The notes beneath the pieces are model-generated. The model searched no databases, was not told where the DNA came from, and worked only from the letters and a program-made list of their open reading frames with translations. Shown one piece after another: positions 14,222 through 25,376 of a stretch of DNA of 64,000 nt. The stretch's first letter is position 1, and each line of letters starts with the position of its first letter. Location: assembly GCA_005281725.1 (NCBI GenBank), contig SSBO01000003.1, positions 519,396-583,395 of the forward strand, written 5' to 3'. This DNA comes from Wuchereria bancrofti. Its lineage: Eukaryota; Nematoda; Chromadorea; Rhabditida; Onchocercidae. The translations under genes and the position numbers were made by a program.

Positions 14222-14552
14222 CTGCAACAATTACTTCTACCATTATATCAGTTACATTATTCTAAACACTTTTGATATGATAACGATAAGATGATCTGAC
14301 ACGTTGACTCAAATCATAATAATGTTAGTGTATTAAGTTTGAAAAATTACTAGAAATAAAAAAAAAAAAAAAGGATAATTCAAATTTATGTTTTCTGTTT
14401 GGTATCTGTCTTTAAACATAACGATTATGTAATTTATTCCTAAAAATATTCTTGCAAATATATTACGTGGCGCATTTGTATAATTTTGTTTTCTGGCGCA
14501 TTTGTATAACTTTGTTATGCATTACTTTGACATTGCTAAATGATAAGAATAA

Positions 14553-14566
14553 TAATTTTCAGCAAA
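14553..14566 (+). promoter_or_regulatory. Candidate spliced-leader acceptor of the receptor gene
   Basis: AATAATTTTCAG lies 4 nt before the ATG at 14567. A strong acceptor directly upstream of a start codon with no visible upstream exon is typical of nematode trans-splicing. An undetected 5' exon would look the same. Confidence 0.4.
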
Positions 14567-16930
14567 ATGAACAGTACTTATTATTCTAACAACAGTAATT
14601 TTATCAATAGCATCGTTAGTTCAAATGTGCCTTTGTGTGCAGGTTTAGGCATTTTCTGTTGTAAGTTTACAACTTACAATTGAATTTTATTAGATATTCA
14701 TATTTGAGCAATTTTTAAACACAAATATTTAAGAGTTTTGTCTAAGAATTTTTTCATGGGATGTTTGAGAAATTCATGTTAACTTCCCAGAAGAATTGAA
14801 ATAATTTAGAAAAATCTATTATACAAATTTTTGTGAAAACATTGTTTATCGTTTTTTATATACTATTTTTTACTAAATAAATTCAATATTATGCTAAAGC
14901 ACACATTTTGATATCATAAATTAATATAAGAGAGAAGAAATTGCTAATAAATAGAAAGTAAACAAAATCACGGCACGTTTATTTAGCAGCTTTATACAAC
15001 AAACGCCTCGTGGCAGCGTATTTTGCAACAGTTGGTAATTTCATTATTATTCCTTTCATATTGTTTTTAATATTTACGAAAGTGAAAGATGGATTTTTCA
15101 AATATTTCACACTAAATTTAATAATTGTTTGCGCAACATCGGCTATTGCTGCTCTTATAATTGATGCAATTAATATTGCAAAACTATTTATTTCTATTAC
15201 AGAAAGCAAATTACATTTGTAAGTTTCGTTTTCAATTCATTCAGATTGTCATAAGTGTCTTTTTTAGCTTTTCACTTCAATTTTCGATTACAAGGCACTG
15301 ATATAAAATGACAGTTACGTAAGAAAAAAATAGGAAGTCAAATTTCATAATTTTTACAGTCGAAAAAGTCAAGTTTGTTTTGTGTCAAAATGATCAAATT
15401 GGAATATCATAGTCTGATAATTTAATGAATTGATAAAGCAATCGTTGCATTTTTAGATCTGACATCAAAAAATGGGCTCGATTTTATATCAAATTGGGAA
15501 GTATTTGGTTTCATGCCTTAACACTCTATGCAGTCATAATTTGCTACTTACCTTATGTGAAACCTCTTCTTTATTCAAAAAAATTTTCGAATAAGTAAGT
15601 ATTATTCTTCATTTCTTTTACTTTTACTTTTTACGATAAAAAAGTATACCTTTACTTCTTTTAATGGGAAATTTCAAAATGTATGAGCTTTGATTTGAAG
15701 TGTGATATATGGAAGCTATTTCATTTTACGTTCCTTTTTTCACAAAAATTTTCATTTAATTTTTCTTGTTGAAATATATCTTCTGGATTTGAACAGAAAT
15801 TATTAACCGTTTATTCTTCTTCCTTTATTTTCAGGAGTCAAAAACTGTACTACGCTGTACTACATACTTCAGTTCTTATTTGGAGTACTTCTGTAACTTA
15901 TCTGTTTACAGAATCCATATATCGCATGCCTTATTTTCTGACACATATCATATTGTTTATTTCATTATTTATTGCTGCTTTAATAGTAAAATTTTATAAA
16001 TTTTAAATTTCATAGAATGAACCGCTCCGGCACCAATTACGATTAGTCAGTGTAGAAGCATTTGAGAATGTAATCTTCCCGATAAATTCAAGTAATTTCA
16101 TTTCAACTATCACACACTTCTCGGAAAACATTAGAGTTGTGATTCAAAGATAACTTTAAATGAAATGATCAATGATCTCTGCAACAATAATCACTTCATT
16201 ATTACAGGGATCAATTAAAATAAGCAGATATAAGCCGCTTGGTGTTAATTCTATTCGAATTGAAAAAACACAACAGAAACGTTTATATTCATTCATTTTA
16301 TATAGTTATTCCATTGAAATCATTACTTTACCTATGTTTGGTAAATTTTCATCATTTTTCTATAATAATATCATTTACAATTGATTACTAACAGTTATAA
16401 AACTTATGATAACATTTGATGCTTTCTACCTGAGACTTTATCAGAGGGTTCTTTCAGCTCTGTTCAAATGACTAAATCAAAAATCAAAACAAACAGAATA
16501 CGAAGAAGAAATTTTTAACATCTTTTACTCTATCAGATTTTTTTTAAGTTTGAGATTAATACAAGTACATTTTAGTTAACGCATGTGCATATGCTATCTG
16601 TATATCTGCTGGTTGTGAAAGCGATTTTGTTAATAGTTATTTCAAAAGGATACTTAATTTAATCATTTACTACTTTTATGAGGTAATTAATTAAGCAATC
16701 ATTACTTTTCTCACCATTGATTATTTTTTATCATTCACAGTAAATCCTCTTTTTTTTTTAGTGTTACCTAATTTCAGATGCGAACGATTGCTATTATCAT
16801 CATTACGATTTTTGCGCTTGAGCCATATCGCCGTGAAATCTTTTCATTATTAAGCGGAAAAAAATGGACTTCGGAAGTAATATCAATTCCAACTCAGAAA
16901 ACAACACGAAGTCAAATTCCGCTCAAATAA
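14567..16930 (+). CDS. Seven-transmembrane serpentine (chemoreceptor-type) GPCR
   Basis: Exons: 14567-14660, 14987-15218, 15457-15594, 15835-15985, 16016-16135, 16208-16340, 16576-16682 and 16778-16930. Phases match at every junction, giving 375 residues. The ATG follows an ATTTTCAG acceptor, suitable for spliced-leader trans-splicing. The N-terminus is Asn/Ser-rich with NST and NNS sequons, as expected outside the cell. Hydrophobic segments lie at about 41-62, 72-97, 118-140, 158-178, 186-205, 271-303 and 312-340. The last is followed by EPYRREIF, like the PYR ending of nematode serpentine receptors, and a Ser/Thr/Lys-rich tail. Expected role: plasma-membrane chemosensory or neuropeptide signalling (family inference; subfamily not assigned). 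Odd features are an intron of only 30 nt (15986-16015) and a 40-residue polar exon after the fifth segment. No frame-breaking lesion was found. Confidence 0.75.
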
Positions 16931-19488
16931 TAACAAATTATTACGTCTGACTTTTTTGAATATTATCTGTAGGATATATGATTATCAAAACATTAATTTT
17001 TCATGTAATATTCTTTTTGAAGTGTATTTATTTTTGAAAGTTATTCGATGATGTAAAAATCAAAACTAAATTTACCATCTGTTGCTTACGAGTTCACCGT
17101 CTATGCTTAACAAAATTTGATATTTGAATAATGTGTTCTGATGAACAGAGAAAAGGATGGTATAATCAAGTTAAGAAGAGTGACATGGCGAAGTGTAATA
17201 ATGAAACTTGAAAATTTTCAGAAAGTTGCTCTTTTTTTTTAGAATTGATAAAATTTAGATTTCTCTTCTTACACAGCATTAATTATACATACAAATCAAT
17301 TTGCATGCTATATGCATTTAATACTTTTAGTAATTCATAAAAACAAAACATTTTGAGACGAATTTGTACACTTCGTAATCAAATGTCCATTTTCCCGCTA
17401 AAATTTTTTAAACACATTTGATCAATTCGATCCAGTTCGATACAAGTGATAACACATTTTATACTTCAGCAACCATTAAACTGACTTTTCTTCATAATAA
17501 ACTGAACAAATTTATAATCAAAATACAAGCAAAATGTTAATAACATTTGAGTGAAGTTATCAGAAATTGTCAAGTGCATTATATTTCCGGTCATTGATGA
17601 TTTTAAAAATTTTCTGAGTTTTTTAATTCCCATAAAATTCAAAATTTCGCTTTGAATTTAAAAGCTGCATAAAAAGGCTGGATGTATATATTTTTTCTAG
17701 CCATGCGCGAGACACGTTTGATCAATTCAATTCATCATAAGCCGATGATTGGCTGGTGATAGGTACTTGTTGCCGTACGGTTATGATGACATCTCTTTCA
17801 ATTCTTGAAATATGCCAAAACGGCTGTTAAACGATTGGCACTTCTATGTTTTTCAATCTATTGGCGGGCACTTTTTTAAATGAGGAATTTTCTTTTATCA
17901 TTTTTCCTCGATAGATAATGTGAAAGTAAGGTAATAATCACTAATTAGACGAAAAAAAGTTCCCATGATTTTCGTTGTTTTTAATCTAAAAATCATTTCA
18001 AACAAATATGAACTAATAATTGATTTATCATTTAATCTCTTTATCATCGATACAAACAACGTACCAACAATTACGTACGATACAAATGATTAAATTAGCC
18101 ATGTAAATGGTCGTAAATACATGACAACAGAACAAAATCCTACAATCAACTTAATCCAAATGAAAATTAACGAAATTTTGAGGAGCTAGTAAAGAATTAT
18201 AAAAACTCTATTGATATTATATATACAGAGAATATTGATAACCTTCAATAATTAGCTCATATTATCAGAAAATATCCTACAAAATGATATAAAATGATGG
18301 TAAATTGTCAATTTATTTTATGCAAAAATGACTAAAATGATATGAAAGGAATTTTTGGATAATTTTTAAATTCTTGAATGAAGGATGTCATTCTAGAGAA
18401 AGCTTGAACTTTTCTTATAAGATCAAGTGATCGTTGCATGAAAAAAAAAAAAATCAGCGCTAAATGAAAATTTGAAATAGTATGAAATTTTTTTAAGAAA
18501 AAATAAAAATACTTACTCAGGATCACTAAAATTAATCTTTAAATTCGTCTTTTTTGCAACATAGACAATTGTCTTTTATATGAACTATAAATTCAATAGG
18601 GGAATTGCACAAATCAATGATATGCCAATAATTCAAATCTAAGAGTTCGTTCTGATCGATATTGCGGATTATTCAATAAAGGATATCACATAACTGAAAA
18701 TAAAACAATTTGAATATGAATTAGTTAAATTTGAAAACAGAAAACAAAAGATGATGCACTTTAAACGAAATATATGAGAAGGTAATAAATGCGATAAGAA
18801 TATTTCAAACAAAAAGAAAAGCAAAATAAATTTATAAATTTTTGAGATCAATTACTTAATAATTGCAATAACTATACGTGGAACAGAAATTACGCTACGT
18901 CATGTGAAGCAGTAAGTAACTCGCGTAAGTTCATGTATAGAGAAAATATGGATGGATGCATGGAATGTCAATCGTGCAGAATGCAAATTCATCGAATAAT
19001 AATAATAATAATTAATAACAGTAGCTATGATAATAAAAGTTGGAGAAAAGGCATAAGCATTCCGAATAAAATTTCAATTTTAACAATGATCGAATATTAT
19101 TGCTGGAATATAGACAAAAACAAAAATTAACAATAAATGAAAGGATGGAGCAGAAATGCTTCAAACATTGAGTAGTTCTATTCTCGATCTATCCCTAAAG
19201 GAATACTGAAGAAGAGGAAGAGAGAAAAAAGCTCTTTTTTGTATAGAATAATACTCATATAGATTACTTAGTCATGCAGATTACTTAACAGTCTGTATAG
19301 ATCAATGTCAGAGCTCTCAGAAGTAATAACACTCTCTCTGTAAGGATCAAACATGTTTGAATCTTTGATGTATTTGCATATACGCACTTAACCCTTTTCC
19401 TATGATATTTATTTCTATCATATTATTATTATTTTGCTTAATTAATGAACTTTGGCTAATTATTGCTTATTTCAGATTGCTTTCAAGA
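16931..19488. other. Intergenic, no gene seen
   Basis: AT-rich sequence with a short (AAT)n run near 18996-19012. Short open frames lack splice context. The last few hundred bases would hold the 5' region of the plus-strand zinc-finger gene; no clear core promoter was recognised. Confidence 0.5.
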
Positions 19489-21157
19489 ATGCTAGCTGCA
19501 AACGAAGAAGGCCCGGCAATGCCGGGAATATTTGACGTTCTCCGCTATTTGGAGAACGAACCTGTAATGCTGTATGCATTACAGGAATTTATGAATATAA
19601 CGCAGCAGGTAAGTATCCCATCTTTCCTTTCATTTATTCATTCATTTTTCACAAATTGATTTATTTCTTTCATTTATTCATTCATTCATTTTTCTTTGGT
19701 ATTGGTATTTTATTGTGCTAGAGAAAAATTATAAGAGAAGTCATTAAATTCATGTTACGAATAGTGGAAATAATGATAATTATTATAAGTTTTTCAGCGT
19801 GAAAGCCTGCTGTTGGCCCGCTTGACCGAGGCCGAAGGAAGGTTGGCTGGGTATGAAGGGCGAAATGCCCAACAAGAAGTGAGGAATGAGGAAGAAGAAG
19901 AAATGGAGGAGGGACCGGCACCTCAGGAGCCGGAATTTAATATTGAAGAGGCAGAGTGGGCACCTCTGCCGGAAAGTGATGATGAAGCCGAGTGGCTAAC
20001 GGAAGCAGAGCTTGCCCCTCTGCCAGATAGCGAGGACAGCGAAGAAAATCCTGAGGTGTCGGTGGCACCGGAGGAAGCAAGTGGTCAAGTCGAGGAACCG
20101 GAGGAGGAAATTCGAGAGATCGTCCTGTAAGCTTTTTAATTTAATGTATTGGAGAGAAATTAAAGCAAAATTGAATTTTGCCAGTCAAATAAAACGGATA
20201 AATCTGACTAAATTTAAATTTATTTTAGGAGAACAAGGACGATCAAAGTCCCGGTTCCAGCCACGAATACGACGTTGGCTGCGGCAATACCGGAAGCGTT
20301 CCGCCCCGCAGATCTAGAGGAGCTTCCGGAACAACTCCGAAGGGAGTTGGAAATGCCGCAGGCGGAGCCGTACATGGTTGTTCGAGTGGAAGGAACAGTC
20401 AACATCGGTAATTTTTTAATTTTAGCTTTGAAATGAATCATGTATTTATATTTACTTTTACCAATGAAAAAATCAAAGACAAAACATCCATACTGATAGA
20501 TAATCAGCTCTGTCTATGCAAATAATATTTTTCTATTTTTAGTGTGCGGCATCTGCAACAGGCAGTTTGAGACGTTGAAAGGGTGGCGCATCCACGCGTC
20601 GAGGATGCATAAGCAGGATGGTAAGTATTTTATGGCGATAATCCTAGTTATACATTTGGCTCAGTGTAAAAAATACCAAATTCATTAACTGTATATATTA
20701 CAGGTTTCTGCGCCCGTTGTGGGCATTATCTCCTGCTTCCACCCGACTTTACGGCTGCGCAGAAGGGTGCTGCAATGGAACTACATGCCCTTGACTGGTG
20801 CCCAAGGGCATGCGCAGCCGTAATGAAGGAAAGGCAGGTGAAACGCCGCCGTTTGAATCTTGTGGGGAGAGAAGAGGACACGCATCACCTCTTCGTTCCA
20901 GGTGAAAAATGTTTGAAATTCATGAAAAATTGGAAAGTTTGAAAAAACGAAACTTTGAATGATTAGAGAAAACAAAACATTCATCTCGTAAAAAAAACAA
21001 AACAATGATTTCATAATTTTCCTAATCAGTGAATCGCTGTTTCAGGCCAATAAGATCGTCTGGCACTCCCCATGCGGTGGACCTGTCGCTGCCTGTTTCA
21101 ACAATTTCTCCACTCCTCCATCCAGCGAGACCGGTCAAGCGGGTTAGTAGATTTTAA
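19489..21157 (+). CDS. C2H2 zinc-finger protein, plus-strand paralog
   Basis: Exons: 19489-19608, 19798-20126, 20229-20407, 20543-20620, 20704-20901 and 21030-21157; phases agree, giving 343 residues. The ATG lies in an exon that follows a TATTTCAG acceptor. Residues 41-150 are acidic with repeated APLP motifs. The finger is C211-x2-C214-x12-H227-x4-H232, followed by a second cluster C238-x2-C241-G-H243, then CPRAC (268-272) and KRRR (282-285). Exons 3, 4 and 5 have exactly the lengths of the copy at 81-1424 (179, 78 and 198 nt); exon 5 is about 54/66 identical in protein. The last exon is least certain: acceptor 21029 keeps the frame open to TAA at 21155-21157, whereas the stronger TTTCAG at about 21045 would stop at once in this phase. 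Exons are richer in CG than their surroundings. Probable nuclear nucleic-acid-binding protein, function unknown. Confidence 0.78.
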
Positions 21158-21417
21158 AAAAATTAAAAATAAAAAATAAAAAAAAAAAACAAAAATAAAA
21201 AAATAAAATAAAAAATAAAAAAATAAAAGTCAAAAAAAGAAAAAAAAAACAAAAAAATAAAAACAAAAAAAAATAATAAAAACAAAAAAAAAAAACAAAA
21301 AAATAAAAAAAATAAAAAATAAAAACAAAAAAAAAATAATAAAAACAAAAAAAAGAACAAAAAAATAAAAAGAAAAAAATGATGAAAAAAATAAAAACAA
21401 AAAAAATAATAAAAAAA
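21158..21417. repeat. A-rich low-complexity tract, (A)nT/(A)nC
   Basis: About 260 bp of almost pure A broken by single T or C, starting directly at the stop codon of the plus-strand zinc-finger gene. It resembles a decayed poly(A) or A-rich microsatellite. Frames read through it on the minus strand are Phe/Leu artefacts. Confidence 0.85.
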
Positions 21418-22984
21418 ATTTGACATTTTTTGAACTAATATTAAATGTAAAAGTAATTGAATTCTAAATGCGTTTGCTAGGTGAATTTTGGATTTTTGGA
21501 AGATCAATTTATACTAGCTAGTATATGCTATAATTGATGATCAAAATTTGAAAAATGAGTTTTATACTTCATTTCGAATTCAATTACTTATTTTTTTTTT
21601 TTTTGGTTTTAATGATTATTGTTCTTTTTTATTACTCACAGTTGTTTAAAGTTTACCGTTTAATTAATTATTTACTGTAATTAATTTTGTTTCTTTTTTC
21701 AACTGAAACCATTTTTCCGTTGAAAGTTTACGTTCTTAACCACTTGTATTTTATAGTTAGGTTTATAACACTCAGTTTTTAATGTTTTTTTTTTTTTTTT
21801 GTTAGGATTTATTAACATTTGTTAATGATACTGAAGCAATTGAATATTCTAGTTTAGCTTATCATTGATAGTAGTGCAAGAATTTGAAAATTTATAAAGT
21901 TTCTTGCTCTAAGTATTAATTTGAACACTGACTGAAGGTTTAGTAAGTAAATTCTCTGTTTTCACTAATTTCGTTTTATTTCTTTTTTCTTTATTAAAAC
22001 TACTTTATTTTAATGTCACTTAACTTTCTCATATTTTTTGATGTTTATTGTATAGATTAAGTATGAAGTTGTGTTCTAATTAAGTTCATAGTATTTTTAG
22101 TTTAATTGTAATTTCACTATATTCATGATTATTTGTTATTTCAGTTGTAATTAAATTAATTGTATTTATTATGATGGATAACAGTTTTATAATCTTTATC
22201 TAATTCTCCTCTTAGTGGAATTTGAAAAATTTATGAAAGTTTCCGTAACTAATACTTAAGCTTTCTTTCAATTTTCAGTTTCTTGAACTTTATATTTCTC
22301 ATTGAAAGCTTAGAATTAATTTTTAACTTTCCGGATTTTGTAGTTTTTTCTTTGATTGCCTAAATTCCCAGCATAGTTCTCAGGTTTTTTTAATTTTCAA
22401 ACTTTTCGAAAACATGAATTTGTTGTTTCAGTCAAATCAATTTCCGAATTTTTTGCAATTCAAATTTTCTGTTTTCGTTTTGAAAATGTTGAAACATTTC
22501 GGACCATTAAATTCTAGCCATTGATTTTTTTAAATTTTTTAGCATTTTTCAGTTTTATCTTTATTTTTCAGTTATAGCATTATTTTCTTTTTTGCTCTCA
22601 CTAAATTTCATCCCAATCTCTTAAAATTACCATTTTTTGTTTTCATTTTCTTCTGCTCACTTATTTCAAGTAAAACATTTTTTTGTAATTTTATTTTTTG
22701 AAACTTTGACTGGCTTCTTTTTTGCGTTTTATGTTTTTATTAATTGCATGGCTCATAACTTATTTCACTTGTTTATAACATTTTAAATTTTAACCTTGGT
22801 TAATTTGCATGCATTTCAATAATCCTAATTGATGCATGTTTTTTGCTAATTTCACTCACATAATTCTCGAATTGCATCCTGAATCACTCGCTTTTATTTT
22901 TAACTTCTCTTTTTTAATTTTTTTTTTTTTTTTTTTTGCAATTTGGGTTGCTTTCTTCACTTTTTACTTATTGTTGTCAAATAA
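21418..22984. other. Intergenic, T-rich, no gene seen
   Basis: T-rich sequence with homopolymer runs (for example 22917-22937). Scattered TGCATG words from about 22745 may be eroded units of the neighbouring satellite. No coding signal. Confidence 0.5.
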
Positions 22985-23195
22985 ATTTTATATATAATAC
23001 TAACTGCATGCCTTTATTTTTTATTAAACTAATTTTATAAGTAATATTAACTGCATGCATTTATTATTTTAACTGTTACTTAACTTTATATATAATATTA
23101 ACTGCATGCTTTTATTTTTTATTAAACTAATTTTATAAGTAATATTAACTGCATGCATTTATTATTTTAACTGTTACTTAACTTTATATATAATA
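22985..23195 (-). repeat. Satellite left arm, inverted relative to the main array
   Basis: Two copies of the roughly 98-bp dimer seen at 24.4-25.4 kb, in reverse orientation. Its outermost unit (ending AACTGCATGCCTTT) is the reverse complement of the outermost unit of the right array, including the variant G in AAAGGCATGC. The arm runs into a TA run with one undetermined base at 23196. Confidence 0.85.
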
Positions 23196-23211
23196 NTATA
23201 TATATATATAT
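23196..23211. other. Undetermined base and (TA)n run: possible assembly join
   Basis: The only N in the window (23196) lies exactly where the inverted satellite arm meets a retroelement fragment, inside a TA run. A join or collapsed repeat in the assembly is a live alternative to a real structure. Confidence 0.7.
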
Positions 23212-23396
23212 ATGCGTCTTGAACTATATATTGGCGCTCTCGAAACTTCTAATACAAAATTTATCAAACATATTGGAAAGGCTACACCATCAAAGAAAAG
23301 GGAAGAAGAAGAGACATATGCCAAAATGGTCGATGATGAAAAAGGTATTTTAAACCTAATTACCAAGTCAGAAGACCTTCACATCAACGATTAATT
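23212..23396 (+). pseudogene. BEL/Pao gag fragment captured between satellite arms
   Basis: From ATGCGTCTTGAACTATATAT onward this matches 25948-26100 of the BEL/Pao cluster at high identity. It then skips about 100 bp and resumes matching at 26190-26225 (ACCAAGTCA... to AATTAAT). It is thus a scrap of the N-terminal gag region with an internal deletion, open for 60 codons by chance. It has no LTR or start context of its own and is not a functional gene. Confidence 0.75.
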
Positions 23397-23956
23397 TTCA
23401 TTTATCCTTTGTTCCTTCGTACTATCGAGAGTTTGACTCCACTTAATTTCTTTGCTTCTTTGAATCAACTTTGCTAAGAATTGTCTTAATTTAGCGATTG
23501 ACTATATTTCTTGATCCTCTTTTTGTTGATATACTTATCTAGGATCTTCACATAAAAAAATGGTTTCAAAATTGATTTAAAGCAACACAAAAGAGATGTA
23601 AATAATATTTCGTTATATTATTCACCCTTTTTATTTCAAATATCAATAAAATATGAGACTGAAACAGCAACAATAATTTCGTAATAGCTGTAAAATTAGT
23701 ATCTAATAATTAGCTGAAAATTCAAATAATTAGACAAAAATTTCAAATTTTAAAATGCACAAAAATGGTCCCAAAATAGGAGAATTAAAAAGAACAAAAC
23801 ATCAGAAAAATTCATGGTAAACTAACCAGTACCGAAATCCAATTAAAAAAATATATGCCCATATTTTGCATTTTGCGCTTCTGGATGTCCTCTTTCCCTC
23901 GCAAATATCATTGAAATGAAATAAATTCTGTATGAAATCCAAAAATCGGCAGTCTA
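23397..23956. other. Unique AT-rich spacer between satellite arms
   Basis: No coding signal and no match to the retroelement sequences in this window. Isolated TGCAT words near the right end foreshadow the array. Confidence 0.4.
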
Positions 23957-24377
23957 AAAATGCATGCAACTAGTCCAACTATTTAAAAATGCATTCATCA
24001 ACAATAAGCAATAGGAAAGAATCGCACAGATAAAAGAACGCAGACAATTTAACCAGTAAAAAGCATGCATCAACAACGAGTAACACATAGAAATATGTAG
24101 TTAGTAAGATATACGAAATTAATTTAACAACAATAAGCAAAAAATAAATGCATGCAGTTAGTACGACATGTAGAGTTAATGTGACGGTAAAAAGAAACAA
24201 ATAAATGCATGCAGTTAGTAAGACATATAGAGTTAATGTAACGGTAAAAGGAAACAAATAAATGCATGCAGTTAGTAAGACATATAGAGTTAATGTAACG
24301 GTAAAAGGAAACAAATAAATGCATGCAGTTAGTAAGACATGTAGAGTTAATGTAACGGTAAAAATAAACAAATAAAA
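23957..24377 (+). repeat. Satellite: degenerate units, then a 57-bp monomer block
   Basis: TGCATGCAGTTAGTA cores recur exactly every 57 bp at 24150, 24207, 24264, 24321 and 24378; the unit also contains TAGAGTTAATGTAACGGTAAAA. Units before 24150 are degenerate. The minus-strand open frame of 130 codons here is a by-product, since 57 is a multiple of 3. Confidence 0.9.
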
Positions 24378-25376
24378 GCATGCAGTTAGTATTATATATA
24401 AAGTTAAGTAACAGTTAAAATAATAAATGCATGCAGTTAATATTACTTATAAAATTAGTTTAATAAAAAATAAAAGCATGCAGTTAATATTATATATAAA
24501 GTTAAGTAACAGTTAAAATAATAAATGCATGCAGTTAATATTACTTATAAAATTAGTTTAATAAAAAATAAAAGCATGCAGTTAATATTATATATAAAGT
24601 TAAGTAACAGTTAAAATAATAAATGCATGCAGTTAATATTACTTATAAAATTAGTTTAATAAAAAATAAAAGCATGCAGTTAATATTATATATAAAGTTA
24701 AGTAACAGTTAAAATAATAAATGCATGCAGTTAATATTACTTATAAAATTAGTTTAATAAAAAATAAAAGCATGCAGTTAATATTACTTATAAAATTAGT
24801 TTAATAAAAAATAAATGCATGCAGTTAGTATTATATATAAAGTTAAGTAACAGTTAAAATAATAAATGCATGCAGTTAATATTACTTATAAAATTAGTTT
24901 AATAAAAAATAAAAGCATGCAGTTAGTATTATATATAAAGTTAAGTAACAGTTAAAATAATAAATGCATGCAGTTAATATTACTTATAAAATTAGTTTAA
25001 TAAAAAATAAAAGCATGCAGTTAATATTATATATAAAGTTAAGTAACAGTTAAAATAAACAAAAGCATGCAGTTAGTATTATATATAAAGTTAGTTTAAT
25101 AAAAAATAAAAGCATGCAGTTAATATTATATATAAAGTTAAGTAACAGTTAAAATAAACAAAAGCATGCAGTTAGTATTATATATAAAGTTAAGTAACAG
25201 TTAAAATAATAAATGCATGCAGTTAATATTACTTATAAAATTAGTTTAATAAAAAATAAAAGCATGCAGTTAATATTATATATAAAGTTAAGTAACAGTT
25301 AAAATAATAAATGCATGCAGTTAATATTACTTATAAAATTAGTTTAATAAAAAATAAAGGCATGCAGTTAGTATTA
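24378..25376 (+). repeat. Satellite: 98-bp higher-order dimer array
   Basis: Two related half-units of about 49 bp alternate: one contains TATATATAAAGTTAAGTAAC, the other ACTTATAAAATTAGTTTAAT, each after GCATGCAGTTA. Cores recur 98 bp apart (24476, 24574, 24672 and on). Occasional half-unit phase slips (about 24770-24830 and 25070-25200) mark unequal exchange. The array ends abruptly at 25376 against a truncated LTR. Confidence 0.92.

Noticed and set aside
21163..21507. 114-codon Phe/Leu-rich minus-strand open frame
   Set aside because: Read-through of the A-rich tract; low complexity only.
23979..24371. 130-codon minus-strand open frame with repeated protein units
   Set aside because: It is produced by the 57-bp satellite, whose period is a multiple of three. 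No start context or splice signals, and it ends with the array.
23957..25376. CRISPR-like regular repeats
   Set aside because: Units are contiguous tandem satellite without unique spacers, in a eukaryotic genome.
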